A stretch of DNA of 5,301 nt from Thermoleophilaceae bacterium. Its GTDB lineage: Bacteria; Actinomycetota; Thermoleophilia; Solirubrobacterales; Thermoleophilaceae. Positions 1 through 5,301 of the stretch are shown here, piece after piece. The translations under genes were made by a program, and so were the position numbers. Each line of letters starts with the position of its first letter. Within the stretch, counting starts at the first letter, position 1. The notes beneath the pieces are model-generated. The model was not told the DNA's origin. It ran no database searches and saw only the letters and a list, made by a program, of their open reading frames with translations. The stretch covers positions 1 through 5,301 of the forward strand of contig JACCUO010000051.1 in NCBI GenBank assembly GCA_013811765.1, written 5' to 3'.

Positions 1-706
1 CGCCCGCCCTCTGCGCGCCGCAACCGGGCTGCTGGCGGGCAACGAGCGCGCCCGCCGCGCGGCGCGCCTCCTGGGTGACCTCTCGGAGGCCGAGCGGCTC
101 GTGCGGCTGACCGAGATCACCGACGACGACCTGCGAACGCGGCTGGTGGGAAGTGCCGGGGCGGAGGCCTCCACCGAGCGGCTGGGACTGGCCGAGAACG
201 TCCTTGGCGACGTTGCGGGGCGCGGGCTCGTGGAGCAGGCGCTCTACCTCGACACGAGGCTGATCCTGCCGGACGCGCTGCTCGTGTGTGCGGACAAGAT
301 GTCGATGTCCGCGAGCCTCGAGCAGCGGGTGCCTTTTCTGGATCTCGAGCTGATGCGTTTCGTCGAGCGGATTCCTGCCCGCATGCGGGTGCGGCCACGA
401 GCGGGGAAGCGCCTGCACCGCCAGTCGATGGCCCGCCTTCTCCCAAACGAGATCATCAGCCGCCCCAAGCACGGCTTCTCTACTCCCTACGACACCTGGT
501 TGCGCCAGTCGCTCGGCGAAGAGGTCGAGCGACGCTACGCCGAGCGCGCGGGCCTGGGCGAGCTGATCGACCCCCGCACCGTCGCCGAGCTCGTGGCCGC
601 GCACCGCTCCGGCCGGGCCGACTACAAGGGCATCCTCTACTGCCTGCTCGAGTTCTCGCAGTGGCACCGGGCCTTCATCGAGGACTCCGCCGCAGTTGCC
701 CAATGA
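1..706 (+). CDS. Asparagine synthase (glutamine-hydrolysing)-type amidotransferase, C-terminal part
   Basis: The frame is open from position 2 to the TGA at 704-706, so this is the last 234 residues of a gene that begins upstream. Seen: the asparagine-synthetase C-terminal signature with Asp-Lys-Met-Ser-Met (about visible residues 98-102), then SLEQRVPFLD (105-114), then the RPKHGFSTP block (about 154-162) and a TWLR segment. Family knowledge: this domain binds ATP, forms an adenylated carboxylate and transfers ammonia from an N-terminal glutaminase domain. The glutaminase and the SGGxDS ATP-pyrophosphatase loop must lie outside the window. The SLE.RVPFLD and RPK.GF style resembles AsnB-like proteins in exopolysaccharide loci more than E. 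coli AsnB, and the overlapping downstream glycosyltransferase agrees. It may amidate a sugar acid or peptide in a surface polymer rather than make free asparagine; that is inference. The GTG at 101 is internal, because the conserved frame continues upstream of it. Confidence 0.9.
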   Translation, partial: ARPLRAATGLLAGNERARRAARLLGDLSEAERLVRLTEITDDDLRTRLVGSAGAEASTERLGLAENVLGDVAGRGLVEQALYLDTRLILPDALLVCADKMSMSASLEQRVPFLDLELMRFVERIPARMRVRPRAGKRLHRQSMARLLPNEIISRPKHGFSTPYDTWLRQSLGEEVERRYAERAGLGELIDPRTVAELVAAHRSGRADYKGILYCLLEFSQWHRAFIEDSAAVAQ

Positions 707-1704
707 GCGAGCGCGGGCGCATTCTCTTCGTGCACAACGGCAAGGCGAGCTTCGTGGCGATCGACCGCGCGATCCTCGCCGAGCGGTGGGAGGTGGAGGA
801 CCTCTATCAGCCGGGGCGGGTGCCCAACCTCGTGAAGCTGGTGCCCGCGGTGCTGCGCTCCGACCTGGTGTTCGGCTGGTTTGCCTCGTGGCACACCTTC
901 CTGCCGATCACGCTCGCTTGGGTCCTGGGCAAGCCGTCCGTGCAGATCGTCGGCGGTTTCGACACCGCGAACATGCCCGACATCGGCTACGGCTACCAGC
1001 AGGGCGGGGTGCGGAGATGGGCAAGCCGCTGGATCATGAGGCGGGCCGGGCGGCTGATCACCAACTCCCACTATTCGCGCCGCGAGATCGCCGCGAACAC
1101 ACCGATCCCGCCGGAGCGCGTCACCGTCGTCCACCATGGGGTGCCCGATCCGTTTGGCCCGCTCGACGAGAGCCTGCCGCGCGAGCCGCTCGCGCTCACC
1201 GTGGGCTCTCTCGTAAAGACCACGCTGATGCAGAAGGGCCATCAGCCCTTCGTGGAGGCTGCGGGGCTCCTGCCTGAGGTGCGGTTCGTGTTCGTGGGCA
1301 AGTGGCACGACGAGGCGATCGATCGCCTGCGCGGATTGGCCTCCGGCAACGTGGAGTTCACCGGCCGGCTCTCCGACGAGGACCTGCAGGAGATGTACCG
1401 GCGGGCATCGGTCTACGTACAGGCATCGCGCCACGAGGGGTTCGGGCTCGCGGTGGCCGAGGCGATGCTCGCCGGCTGCGTGCCCGTGGTGATGAACGTG
1501 ACGGCCATGCCCGAGGTCGTGGACGGGGCCGGGGTGCTGATCTCCTCGCAGGACCCCGAAGCCGTGGCCGATGGCGTACGCCAGGCCCTCGCGCTCGGCC
1601 CCGACGCCCACCGCCGCGCGCGCGAGCGCATCCTCACCGAGTTTCCGCTCGAGATCCGCCGCGAGGGCATCCAGCGCGTCGTCGCGGAGGCGCTGGACGC
1701 GTAG
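703..1704 (+). CDS. GT-B fold glycosyltransferase (family 4-like)
   Basis: Predicted to move a sugar from a nucleotide-sugar donor to a lipid- or polymer-linked acceptor at the cytoplasmic face of the membrane. The 333-residue protein starts at the ATG of an ATGA overlap with the upstream stop, which implies translational coupling; no strong ribosome binding site precedes it. Residues 1-150 form the acceptor-side Rossmann half: a short first strand (RILFVHN), a GWFASWH segment (58-64), the GGFDTANMP block (84-92) and ITNSHYSR before the VHHGV hinge. The donor half begins at VGSL (167-170) with KG at 178-179, and carries the EX7E motif in HEGFGLAVAE (E245 and E253), the hallmark of retaining GT4 enzymes. 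The protein is slightly short for the family (usually 350-400) because the N-terminal half is compact. The open frame extends upstream to 286, but that part is antisense-like low-complexity sequence inside the amidotransferase gene. Donor and acceptor cannot be named. Confidence 0.93.
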   Translation: MSERGRILFVHNGKASFVAIDRAILAERWEVEDLYQPGRVPNLVKLVPAVLRSDLVFGWFASWHTFLPITLAWVLGKPSVQIVGGFDTANMPDIGYGYQQGGVRRWASRWIMRRAGRLITNSHYSRREIAANTPIPPERVTVVHHGVPDPFGPLDESLPREPLALTVGSLVKTTLMQKGHQPFVEAAGLLPEVRFVFVGKWHDEAIDRLRGLASGNVEFTGRLSDEDLQEMYRRASVYVQASRHEGFGLAVAEAMLAGCVPVVMNVTAMPEVVDGAGVLISSQDPEAVADGVRQALALGPDAHRRARERILTEFPLEIRREGIQRVVAEALDA

Positions 1705-1705
1705 A

Positions 1706-1711
1706 TATAGT
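1706..1711 (+). promoter_or_regulatory. Possible -10 element (TATAGT) ahead of the zinc-ribbon genes
   Basis: TATAGT matches the bacterial -10 consensus TATAAT at five of six positions and lies in the only AT-rich stretch of the spacer, just after the glycosyltransferase stop. No convincing -35 hexamer lies 16-18 nt upstream (that sequence is GC-only coding DNA). If used, the transcript would start near 1718 with a leader of about 100 nt before the ATG at 1820. This is a motif match only; the zinc-ribbon genes could also be read through from the upstream operon. Confidence 0.25.
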
Positions 1712-1801
1712 CAGTCCCGGTCCCGGGTAAGGCCCGGTCAGACGATCCGCCGCGCCCGACCCCGACCACCGTGACGCCGGACGCGCGGCCCGATCTACCC
1801 C

Positions 1802-1839
1802 TGCCAGACCGACCCACCCATGCCAGACCGAGCCACCCA
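1802..1839 (+). repeat. 19-bp tandem duplication across the start codon of the zinc-ribbon gene
   Basis: Two adjoining 19-bp copies, TGCCAGACCGACCCACCCA (1802-1820) and TGCCAGACCGAGCCACCCA (1821-1839), differ at one base. The junction supplies the ATG (A at 1820 ends copy one, TG begins copy two). Copy two encodes the N-terminal residues after Met, while copy one is untranslated. The pyrimidine-rich sequence lacks a Shine-Dalgarno motif. It is most simply a recent slippage duplication. Confidence 0.85.
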
Positions 1840-2338
1840 GATCCACACCGCCGGTACTCACCGACCGAGCGTCCGCGAGCGGGGCCGCATGCGCCGCCGG
1901 TTGCGCGAGCAGCGCCGGATGCGTGAGGCACTGCTGCTCGACCTCGGCGCGCTGGTGCTCGAGCTCCAGCGCCAGGGCCGGCGCGAGCCGGAGCTGCTCC
2001 AGGCCAAGGCCGCGGAGCTGAGTGCGGTGGACAACGAGGTGCGCGCTCTGGCCAAGGCCCTCGACGCCGGTCACACGGTGCTCGAGCTCGTGGCCACCGG
2101 CGTAGCCGGTAGCTGCGGGGGCTGCGGCTCGCTGCTCTCGACCGATGCGCGCTACTGCTCGGCCTGCGGCGCCCCTGCCGTGCCGTCGCTCCAGTCGGAT
2201 CGGCGCGCCGGCGATGGTGCGGCGCTCGGTTTCGATCGGGATCACGAGCAGGACACGGGCAGGGTCCCCGGCCTGCCGGCCCCGGGACGGTTCGGGCGCA
2301 TCCGGGAGCGGGCGCGGCGCCGAGACCCCGACGGCTAG
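1820..2338 (+). CDS. Small zinc-ribbon protein with basic helical N-terminus
   Basis: A 172-residue protein without a recognised named family. Residues 15-36 are very rich in arginine (RERGRMRRRLREQRRMRE). Residues 37-93 look like two amphipathic helices and may form a coiled coil or helical hairpin. A four-cysteine zinc ribbon follows, C99-x2-C102-x10-C113-x2-C116 (CGGCGSLLSTDARYCSACG). The tail (120-172) is polar, Arg/Asp/Gly-rich and probably disordered. No signal peptide or membrane helix is seen, so it should be cytoplasmic. The ATG at 1820 has no ribosome binding site; ATG 1889 (residue 24) has a weakly G-rich lead and is an alternative, but ATG 1820 keeps the RATQIHT segment, which I recall as recurring in similar actinobacterial proteins (from memory, not checked). 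The downstream gene starts 10 nt after this stop and has a ribbon of identical spacing, so a shared role is likely. Zinc binding is a strong inference; function is unknown, possibly nucleic-acid or protein binding. Confidence 0.85.
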   Translation: MPDRATQIHTAGTHRPSVRERGRMRRRLREQRRMREALLLDLGALVLELQRQGRREPELLQAKAAELSAVDNEVRALAKALDAGHTVLELVATGVAGSCGGCGSLLSTDARYCSACGAPAVPSLQSDRRAGDGAALGFDRDHEQDTGRVPGLPAPGRFGRIRERARRRDPDG

Positions 2339-2348
2339 CCTCGACTCC

Positions 2349-3026
2349 GTGCCGCGCTTCTCCAAAGGGTCCTTCCCGCGCAACGACACGACCTGCCCCA
2401 CCTGCGGCGCGCACGGCGAGGAGGGCCAGCTCGTATGCCTCGAATGCGGGTCCCGGATCGCCCTCGACTACCGCCGTCCGCCCAACTGGCGGCTACCCGT
2501 CGCGATCGTAGCCGGGGTCGTCGTGCTCGCGGGTGCCGGGACCGTCTTGGCCCTCAAATCGGTCGGGGACGACGCCGAGCGCGACGTCTCGCGCACCCCC
2601 ATCAAGGTGAAGGAAGGTCAGGGCGGGGCACGACCAAAGCAGCCGGACTCGGCGGGCAAGGAGAAGGAGAGCTCACGAGCGCCCAAAAAGCCCACGGAGA
2701 AAAAGCCCGCGAAGGAGACTCCGGAGTCCCCAACCGGCCTCGTGAAACGCGGAGGGCTCTACAGCTGGCCGCGCGAGCTCAAGGCGTTCACGGTGGTCCT
2801 GCTCTCGGCCGAGGACCGCGCCAGCGCCGAGAGCTTCGCGCGCTCCGCGAGCGACGGACAGCCCGCGAAGATCGGCGTGATCCGCGCGGATGACTTCGAG
2901 AGCCTGCCGAAGGGCTTCTTCGTGGTCTTTGCGGGGGAATACGAGACCCGCGAGCTCGCGGAGCGGACCGCCGATCGTCTTGCGGGGCGGTTTCCGGGCT
3001 CTTTCCCGCAGCTGGTCGAGCGCTGA
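2349..3026 (+). CDS. Zinc-ribbon, single-pass membrane protein with C-terminal SPOR domain
   Basis: A 225-residue protein if it starts at GTG 2349. Order seen: zinc ribbon C16-x2-C19-x10-C30-x2-C33; basic RRPPNWR at 42-48; one hydrophobic helix at about 49-69 rich in Val/Ala/Gly; a Lys/Pro/Glu/Ser-rich linker (about 76-130); then a domain at 145-225 with the SPOR pattern (FTVVLLS strand, helix with AESFARSAS, KIGVIRADD, the GFFVVFAGEY strand, ERTADRLAGRFPG helix). SPOR domains are known to bind peptidoglycan strands stripped of stem peptides, often at division sites. The positive-inside rule puts the ribbon in the cytoplasm and SPOR outside. The frame stays open upstream to 2145 inside the previous gene, but the sequence loses coherence there. 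GTG 2349 lies 10 nt past the previous stop, lacks a Shine-Dalgarno motif and probably depends on coupling. A role in wall remodelling or division is inference; the SPOR call rests on pattern, not a profile search. Confidence 0.85.
   Translation: MPRFSKGSFPRNDTTCPTCGAHGEEGQLVCLECGSRIALDYRRPPNWRLPVAIVAGVVVLAGAGTVLALKSVGDDAERDVSRTPIKVKEGQGGARPKQPDSAGKEKESSRAPKKPTEKKPAKETPESPTGLVKRGGLYSWPRELKAFTVVLLSAEDRASAESFARSASDGQPAKIGVIRADDFESLPKGFFVVFAGEYETRELAERTADRLAGRFPGSFPQLVER
2685..2714 (+). repeat. 15-bp tandem repeat in the linker of the SPOR protein
   Basis: AAAAAGCCCACGGAG (2685-2699) is followed directly by AAAAAGCCCGCGAAG (2700-2714), with 13 of 15 bases matching. It is in frame and encodes the repeated Lys-Lys-Pro-(Thr/Ala)-(Glu/Lys) pattern of the linker. 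The A5 runs stand out in this GC-rich DNA. Linker length could vary by whole repeat units without a frameshift. Confidence 0.75.
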
Positions 3027-3031
3027 GAGCC

Positions 3032-3041
3032 GCTAGCTAGC
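3032..3041. other. Convergent gene junction with perfect palindrome GCTAGCTAGC
   Basis: The SPOR gene ends at 3026 and the deacetylase stop (TAG on the minus strand) occupies 3037-3039, leaving 10 nt between them. The palindrome GCTAGCTAGC covers that stop and places TAG codons on both strands. There is no GC stem followed by a T-tract, so this is not a recognisable intrinsic terminator. It may be no more than a dense stop-codon zone. Confidence 0.6.
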
Positions 3042-4101
3042 TGCCGCCGCCCACGCCCGGCCAGTAGCGCCCCACCTGTTCGGCAGCCGCGCCCGCCAAC
3101 GGGCCGGCCTCCACCTCCGGGGTCGAACCCCCTTCGGCAAGCCCGGTCATGGTCGCGGCGACGGATGCGGCGAGGGAGTCCACGTCATAGCCCCCCTCGA
3201 GCACGGCGCCGGCCGGGGCACCCACCTCGTCGGCGAGCGCACGCACCCGGCGAGCCATCGTGCCGAAGTCCTCCGTGTCGAGCATACAGTCGGCCAGCGG
3301 GTCCTTACGGTGTGCGTCAAACCCCGCGGAGACGAGCACGAGGTCCGGTCCGAAGTCCCGCGCGGCTGGCACCACGACATGCTCCAACAGGCCGAGCCAC
3401 TCGTCCGCACCCGAGCCGGCGGGCACCGGTAGGTTGATCGTGAACCCCTCACCCTCGCCCGACCCGGCGTCGGCCGGCGCGCCGGTCCCGGGATAGAAGG
3501 GCCACTGGTGGATGCTCACGAAGAGCACCTCGCGGCTGGAGTGAAAGGCGGCCTGCGTGCCATTGCCATGGTGCACATCCCAGTCGATCACCAGTATCCG
3601 CTCGGCGCCAAGGGAGTCGAGCGCGTGCCGCGCGGCGATCGCCACGTTGGCGAACAGGCAGAACCCCATCGCGCGCCGGGGCTCTGCGTGGTGACCGGGG
3701 GGACGCATTGCGCAGAAGCCCGTCGGGGCGCGTCCGGCGAGCAGCTCCTCGGCCAGCGCGCAGGCCCCCCCTGCGGAGTGCAGGGCGGCATTGAAAGACC
3801 CTGAGCTGATTGGAGTGTCCAGATCGAATGGGTGCCGGTTTCGAGAGTGCTCGCGAACCGCCACGACGTGCTGGGAGGAGTGCACGGCGAGCAGCTGCTC
3901 CTGGGTGGCGGACGGGGCCTCGCGCACCTCGTATCCGAGCCACTTGCGGGATTCGAGCGCGGCCTCGATGGCCACGATGCGCTCGGGTCGCTCAGGGTGA
4001 GCGCCCGTCAAGTGCTCCAGCGACGAGGGGTGGCGAAGATAGAGGGGCGCGGCAATCGCGTTACGGTACCCGGCGATCCGTGCACCGTGCCGCCTCGACA
4101 C
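3037..4101 (-). CDS. Zinc-dependent histone deacetylase / AcuC-family deacetylase
   Basis: A cytoplasmic metal-dependent amidohydrolase that removes acetyl (or related acyl) groups from lysine or small amines. The protein is 354 residues from GTG 4101. All family motifs are seen: N-terminal HPSSLEHLTGAHPERPER (24-41); RPPGHHAE with the catalytic His pair H137/H138; DWDVHHGNGT with metal ligands D175 and H177; SAGFDAHRKDPL with the third ligand D262; and LEGGYD with the transition-state Tyr305. Spacing matches bacterial HDAC-like enzymes (usually 340-380 residues), so it should be active. Substrate is uncertain: protein lysines, acetyl-CoA synthetase (as AcuC), or acetylpolyamines. The open frame reaches back to 4356, but that part is antisense to nadB and low in complexity. 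GTG 4101 is the first standard start upstream of the conserved core; it has no Shine-Dalgarno motif, and the rare codon ATT at 4056 would be the closest alternative. It diverges from nadB and converges on the SPOR gene, so it is probably transcribed alone. Confidence 0.93.
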   Translation of the reverse strand: MSRRHGARIAGYRNAIAAPLYLRHPSSLEHLTGAHPERPERIVAIEAALESRKWLGYEVREAPSATQEQLLAVHSSQHVVAVREHSRNRHPFDLDTPISSGSFNAALHSAGGACALAEELLAGRAPTGFCAMRPPGHHAEPRRAMGFCLFANVAIAARHALDSLGAERILVIDWDVHHGNGTQAAFHSSREVLFVSIHQWPFYPGTGAPADAGSGEGEGFTINLPVPAGSGADEWLGLLEHVVVPAARDFGPDLVLVSAGFDAHRKDPLADCMLDTEDFGTMARRVRALADEVGAPAGAVLEGGYDVDSLAASVAATMTGLAEGGSTPEVEAGPLAGAAAEQVGRYWPGVGGGS

Positions 4102-4104
4102 TGC

Positions 4105-4110
4105 GGAGGG
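4105..4110 (+). promoter_or_regulatory. Ribosome binding site candidate GGAGGG for nadB
   Basis: GGAGGG at 4105-4110 is the only strong Shine-Dalgarno-like sequence seen before any gene here. It is 2-3 nt from GTG 4113 (short) and about 9 nt from GTG 4119 (good), but a start at 4119 would cut most of the first FAD-binding strand. If translation instead starts at GTG 4080, this hexamer is coding sequence (within the Leu-Arg-Arg codons). It therefore supports, but does not settle, a start at 4113-4119. Confidence 0.45.
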
Positions 4111-4112
4111 AC

Positions 4113-5301
4113 GTGACCGTGGTGGGAGCGGGTGCGGCCGGGCTGTTCTGCGCCCTCGTGGCCGCGCGCGAGGGCGCGCGGGTGGCGCTCGTGTCGAGCT
4201 CCCCGCTGGCAGCGTCGGCGAGCTACTGGGCGCAGGGGGGAATCGCCGCCGCGCTGGCGGTCGACGACACCCCCGCCCGTCACGCCGAGGACACGCTGGC
4301 GGCGGGGCGGAGGGCGGCCCGTGAAAGCGCCGTCCGGATGCTCTGTGAGGAGTCACCTGACCGCGTACGGGAACTTCAGCGGCTGGGGGTCCGCTTCGAC
4401 GCCGATCGTCACGGCGCGCTCGCCCTGGGCCTCGAGGGAGGCCATTCGGCCCGGCGCATCGTGCATGCGGGCGGGGCCGCCACCGGCCGGCGGATCACCC
4501 GGCAGCTGTCGGCGTCGGCCGCCACGCACGAGCGGATCGACGTGCTCGAGGGCACCACGGTCGCGGCCCTGCGCGTGACCGACGGACACTGTGTCGGCGT
4601 GGCTGCACGGCGCGCGGAGGGCGTCCAGGTGGAGATTTCCTCGCGCGCGACGGTGCTGGCCACCGGCGGCGGCGCTGCACTCTGGGCGCGCAGCACGAAC
4701 CCTCCCGGCGCCACCGGAATCGGCCTCGCCCTGGCACACGCGGGCGGGGCCCGGCTGGCGGACCTCGAGTTCATCCAGTTCCACCCCACCGCGCTGGTGA
4801 GCGCCGGGGCCCGCGACGGCTTCCTGATCACCGAGGCCGTCCGTGGCGAGGGCGCCACGCTCGTGAACCACGCGGGGGAGCGGTTCGTCGACGAGCTCGC
4901 CCCGCGTGATGAGGTCGCGCTGGCCATCGAGGCAGAGCTGCGCGAGAGCGGCGAGTCATCGGTGGGCCTCGACCTCCGCGCCGTTGACCTCGAGCGCTTT
5001 CCCAACATCGCCGAGGTGCTGGCCGAGATCGGTGTCGACCCTCGCCAGGACACGATCCGGGTGGCCCCCGCCGCCCATTACACGATGGGCGGAGTCGCGA
5101 CCGACCTCGAAGGGCGCGCGTCGCTCCCCGGCCTCTACGCGGTGGGCGAATGTGCGTGCACGGGCCTGCACGGGGCAAACCGGCTTGCCTCGAACTCGCT
5201 CGCCGAGTGTTTCGTGCTGGGCCGCCGTGCGGCGCTCGCTGCGAGCGGAGAGCCGCTGCCCGCCGCCTCTGCGGGGGCGGGCGAGCCGGCCGCGCTTCTA
5301 C
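4113..5301 (+). CDS. nadB: L-aspartate oxidase, C-terminus beyond the window
   Basis: Oxidises L-aspartate to iminoaspartate with FAD, the first step of de novo NAD synthesis; NadA (quinolinate synthase) uses the product. About 396 residues are visible before the window ends. Numbered from GTG 4113: FAD-binding VVGAGAAGL (3-11); SYWAQGGIAAAL (37-48); LEGGHSARRIVH (107-118); RSTNPPGATGIG (193-204); LEFIQFHPTAL (218-228); ITEAVRGEGA (239-248); LAPRD (262-266); APAAHYTMGGV (318-328); and GLHGANRLASNSL (351-363). Residues matching the E. coli active site (Glu121, His244, Arg290, His351, Arg386) are E108, H224, R265, H322 and R357, which favours aspartate oxidase over a succinate dehydrogenase or fumarate reductase subunit. 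TGIG replaces the usual TGDG. GTG 4080 is a serious alternative start, adding 11 residues ending in RRD and overlapping the divergent deacetylase by 22 nt. The helical C-terminal domain, and any following nadC or nadA, lie outside the window. Confidence 0.95.
   Translation, partial: MTVVGAGAAGLFCALVAAREGARVALVSSSPLAASASYWAQGGIAAALAVDDTPARHAEDTLAAGRRAARESAVRMLCEESPDRVRELQRLGVRFDADRHGALALGLEGGHSARRIVHAGGAATGRRITRQLSASAATHERIDVLEGTTVAALRVTDGHCVGVAARRAEGVQVEISSRATVLATGGGAALWARSTNPPGATGIGLALAHAGGARLADLEFIQFHPTALVSAGARDGFLITEAVRGEGATLVNHAGERFVDELAPRDEVALAIEAELRESGESSVGLDLRAVDLERFPNIAEVLAEIGVDPRQDTIRVAPAAHYTMGGVATDLEGRASLPGLYAVGECACTGLHGANRLASNSLAECFVLGRRAALAASGEPLPAASAGAGEPAALL

Noticed and set aside
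101..706. GTG 101 as the true start of a 201-residue amidotransferase
   Set aside because: The frame continues open to the window edge with plausible helical coding sequence, and the enzyme needs its ATP-binding and glutaminase parts, which must lie upstream.
637..1611. 324-codon open frame on the minus strand inside the glycosyltransferase gene
   Set aside because: Its translation is rich in His/Arg/Gly/Ala without domain motifs, and it lies fully antisense to a gene with a clear EX7E motif; such frames arise from GC-rich third positions.
1723..1737. Hairpin CCGGG-TAAGG-CCCGG after the glycosyltransferase stop as an intrinsic terminator
   Set aside because: The stem is only 5 bp, does not extend and has no T-tract. 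Such pairings are common by chance in GC-rich spacers.
2145..2348. Upstream extension of the SPOR gene start into the zinc-ribbon gene
   Set aside because: It would overlap the zinc-ribbon coding region by almost 200 nt in another frame, and its translation is low-complexity; GTG 2349 begins the coherent protein.
1413..2414. 333-codon minus-strand open frame across the spacer and the zinc-ribbon gene
   Set aside because: It crosses two real plus-strand genes, is Arg/Ala/Gly/Pro-rich and shows no conserved motif. Its length only reflects the lack of stop codons at high GC.
4062..4067. TACGGT as a -10 element for nadB
   Set aside because: It fits only the loose TANNNT pattern, with no -35 partner, and falls in conserved deacetylase coding sequence; too weak to list.
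4102..4356. N-terminal extension of the deacetylase to the upstream ATG at 4356
   Set aside because: The extra 85 residues are Arg/Pro/Ser-rich, lack family similarity and are antisense to the conserved FAD-binding region of nadB.

Overview
This GC-rich window holds six tightly packed protein-coding genes. The long open frames on the opposite strand are the ones expected by chance at this base composition. Codon use (mostly G/C in third position), GTG starts, a Zn-ribbon/SPOR membrane protein and the style of the NadB and glycosyltransferase sequences suggest a high-GC actinobacterium, perhaps of the Thermoleophilia (Solirubrobacterales-like). That placement is inference from protein style, not from a marker gene. 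I saw no tRNA, rRNA, CRISPR array, insertion sequence or phage gene.

Layout: (1) Positions 1-1704, plus strand: the 3' end of an asparagine-synthase-type amidotransferase overlaps by 4 nt (ATGA) a complete GT-B glycosyltransferase. This looks like the tail of a surface-polysaccharide or glycoconjugate operon. (2) Positions 1705-1819: a short spacer with a TATAGT -10-like element and a 19-bp tandem duplication that runs over the next start codon. (3) Positions 1820-3026, plus strand: two zinc-ribbon genes 10 nt apart. The first is a small protein with a basic helical N-terminus and a C-terminal-half ribbon. The second is predicted to be a single-pass membrane protein: zinc ribbon, transmembrane helix, Lys/Pro/Glu linker, SPOR domain. 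(4) Positions 3037-4101, minus strand: a zinc-dependent histone-deacetylase/AcuC-family deacetylase, converging on the SPOR gene with a 10-nt gap. (5) From about 4113 to the window end, plus strand: L-aspartate oxidase NadB, first enzyme of de novo NAD synthesis, diverging from the deacetylase with almost no spacer.

The genes fall into three themes: envelope glycan synthesis, a paired zinc-ribbon/SPOR module probably linked to the cell wall, and central metabolism (a deacetylase beside NAD synthesis). I found no clearly new multi-gene system. The most interesting points are the zinc-ribbon-TM-SPOR architecture with its adjacent zinc-ribbon partner, the tandem repeat spanning that partner's start codon, and the very compact divergent deacetylase/nadB start region.
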